From NCBI RefSeq assembly GCF_902459505.1, contig NC_047097.1:12299749-12363748 (forward strand): a DNA stretch of 64,000 nt, read 5' to 3'. Below the pieces are notes generated by a model. It was not told where the DNA came from and did no database searches. It saw only the letters and a list, made by a program, of their open reading frames with translations. Positions 62,850-64,000 of the stretch are shown in pieces; position 1 is the stretch's first letter, and every line of letters starts with the position of its first letter. Origin of the DNA: Geotrypetes seraphini (lineage: Eukaryota; Chordata; Amphibia; Gymnophiona; Dermophiidae). Both the position numbers and the translations under genes were made by a program.

Positions 62850-64000
62850 GTACTATGGTAATGGGTATACTTAGCTTTTAACCCACACAGCTGGACCTGG
62901 GAGCCAGACCCGACATGTTTCGCACAAACGTGCTGTCTCAAGGGTCTCCCTAGTGTGCAAAGATAAAGAAAAAAAGACTTAGGGGAATAGCAGAGAGATC
63001 TAATCCTACCTGCCACCTCCCATATAAACCTTTCAAAAGTATTTAATCAAAAGCGCTCACCGAGGCCGCCGTTGTCATCCGACTCACAATTGTAGCTTCT
63101 GTGGAAAGATGGCGTCGGCGTTCTCAGGCTGTTTTTAAATCCAAAAGACGATGACAGACACTCCCCCCCGAAGCAGCCATTGGATCATTCATTCACCAAT
63201 CAGCGATCCCCAGTCAATCCCCCTGGTTCTACTGTATTCAAAGAAAAGATAAGCCTTTGTTCTGACTCATTCAACCTCTGTAAATCCTTCCCACCATCCC
63301 TCCCTACAATCTTTTTGATCACTCGCCATCTGATTTGATCAACCCGATGGCTAAGTCTCCGCCAGTGAGCCACTAAAGGTGCTTGAACCACATTGTTAAC
63401 AATGCGCGATTTAGTCTTACGGTTAGTCCTGCCAATATATACCAATTCGCATGGGCATATAATCGCATAAATCACATCCTGAGAAGCGCAGTCTGTAATC
63501 GCATTAGAATCCAGACTCACTGATCTTGCCGGAACCTTCCATGATTCACCACTAATGGTGGAGGGACACCACTGGCACCTACCACATGGGCTATGGCAAC
63601 CTCTCCCCCTCTCTTCCCTCTTCCCATATTTTAAAGGGTCGCATCTCTGTCCCACCGTCTTACCCCTAGAGTATGCTATCCGGGGGAAATCATCAAAAAT
63701 AGAGTGAAGCTGTACTATGTGCCAGTGATCCCTTAAAAATCCTACCATTAGCTTAGTTGCCATTGAATATGGAAGCAACTTGCTAAATGGGTTATTCAGA
63801 ACAACTATTTCCAGTATAAAGGGATTTTTTATCAGCAGATCCAAGGGGTTGCCATGGGGGCCACATTGGCCCCTTCGGTGGCGGCCCTTTTTATGGCCAA
63901 GTTTGAAGAGGATCATGTATACGCGTCCCAATGGTTTCCGCAGGTGATTTTTTGGTGCCGGTTCCTCGATGATGTCTTTTTTATCTGGCAAGACACAAAT
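62850..64000. mobile_element. Penelope-like element: GIY-YIG endonuclease part on minus, reverse transcriptase part on plus
   Basis: Minus strand 63780-63200 encodes the end of the reverse transcriptase (FLRDHWHIVQLHSIFDDFPR), a CxxC-rich linker (CHSPCGRCQWCPST) and the GIY-YIG nuclease (VIYAIICPCELVYIGRTNRK), then SLNTVEPGGLTGDR and stop. From about 63770 to the window edge the plus strand encodes the palm: NNYFQYKGIFYQQIQGVAMG, ATLAPSVAALFMAKFEEDH, and the catalytic RFLDDVFFIW. The two parts are in opposite orientation, so a 5' inversion or two copies are joined near 63740-63790. The 3' side contains a hammerhead-like motif at 62900-62951. Confidence 0.88.
62900..62951 (-). ncRNA. Hammerhead-like motif in the Penelope-like 3' region
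   Basis: Minus strand: stem I AGACCC/GGGUCU (6 bp), stem II GCAC/GUGC with a UUU-type loop, GAAA, minimal stem III ACAUGU, then C. The core reads UUGAGAC instead of CUGANGA, so several core bases differ. Position downstream of the GIY-YIG frame is where Penelope-like elements carry hammerheads. Confidence 0.5.

Overview
The window is nuclear DNA of a tetrapod vertebrate. It holds parts of two genes on the minus strand, spread through a very transposon-rich background. EDC3 occupies the left third: a first exon near 16.3 kb, coding exon 2 at 10.9-11.0 kb and coding exon 3 at 5.6-5.9 kb, with the rest of the gene beyond the left edge. A complete CYP1A gene lies at about 25.4-42.0 kb, with one non-coding exon and six coding exons that encode 526 aa. 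EDC3 followed by CYP1A on the same strand is also the order around human EDC3 and CYP1A1. CR1, L2, L1, Penelope-like, DIRS-type, hAT, Harbinger-like, mariner-like and MULE-like repeats together fit an amphibian. A caecilian is my best guess; this is inferred from the repeat style and is not proven.

Layout. 1-5.56 kb: EDC3 intron, mostly an L1 whose endonuclease region is split by a CR1. 5.9-10.9 kb: EDC3 intron with a complete non-autonomous hAT (6140-7852) and a decayed mariner (9138-9819). 11.0-16.3 kb: EDC3 intron 1 with a fold-back retroelement inserted into a SINE, and CR1 pieces. 16.3-16.45 kb: EDC3 first exon and CpG-rich promoter. 16.5-24.1 kb: intergenic CR1 pieces and a purine-rich degenerate tandem repeat. 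24.1-42.1 kb: CYP1A. 42.04-42.15 kb: CYP1A core promoter with TATA box, CCAAT box, GC box and one full dioxin-response motif. 42.6-64 kb: upstream repeats, including an L1 tail half a kilobase from the promoter, a MULE-like fold-back nested in a mariner-like MITE, a pogo-like MITE, several hATs, a GC-rich element with long inverted ends beside a DIRS-type fossil, an L2 reverse transcriptase, and a Penelope-like element at the right edge.

The most interesting signal is a set of hammerhead-ribozyme-like motifs. At least six can be drawn by eye. Two at 40.55-40.81 kb have full consensus cores and face each other in one fold-back element. Three such fold-backs (13.06-13.83, 27.79-28.86 and 40.46-40.95 kb) carry direct repeats of 15-17 bp at their ends, and each holds at least one hammerhead-like motif. 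They look like short non-autonomous relatives of Penelope-like retroelements. One copy of the motif in each fold-back is in sense with the host gene intron it occupies.

The two host genes are not functionally linked: EDC3 acts in mRNA decapping and CYP1A in xenobiotic oxidation. Their adjacency is conserved synteny. No other host gene was found. All exon boundaries were read by eye from splice signals, and the CYP1A exon lengths (127, 90, 124 and 87 bp) match those I recall for vertebrate CYP1A exons 3-6.
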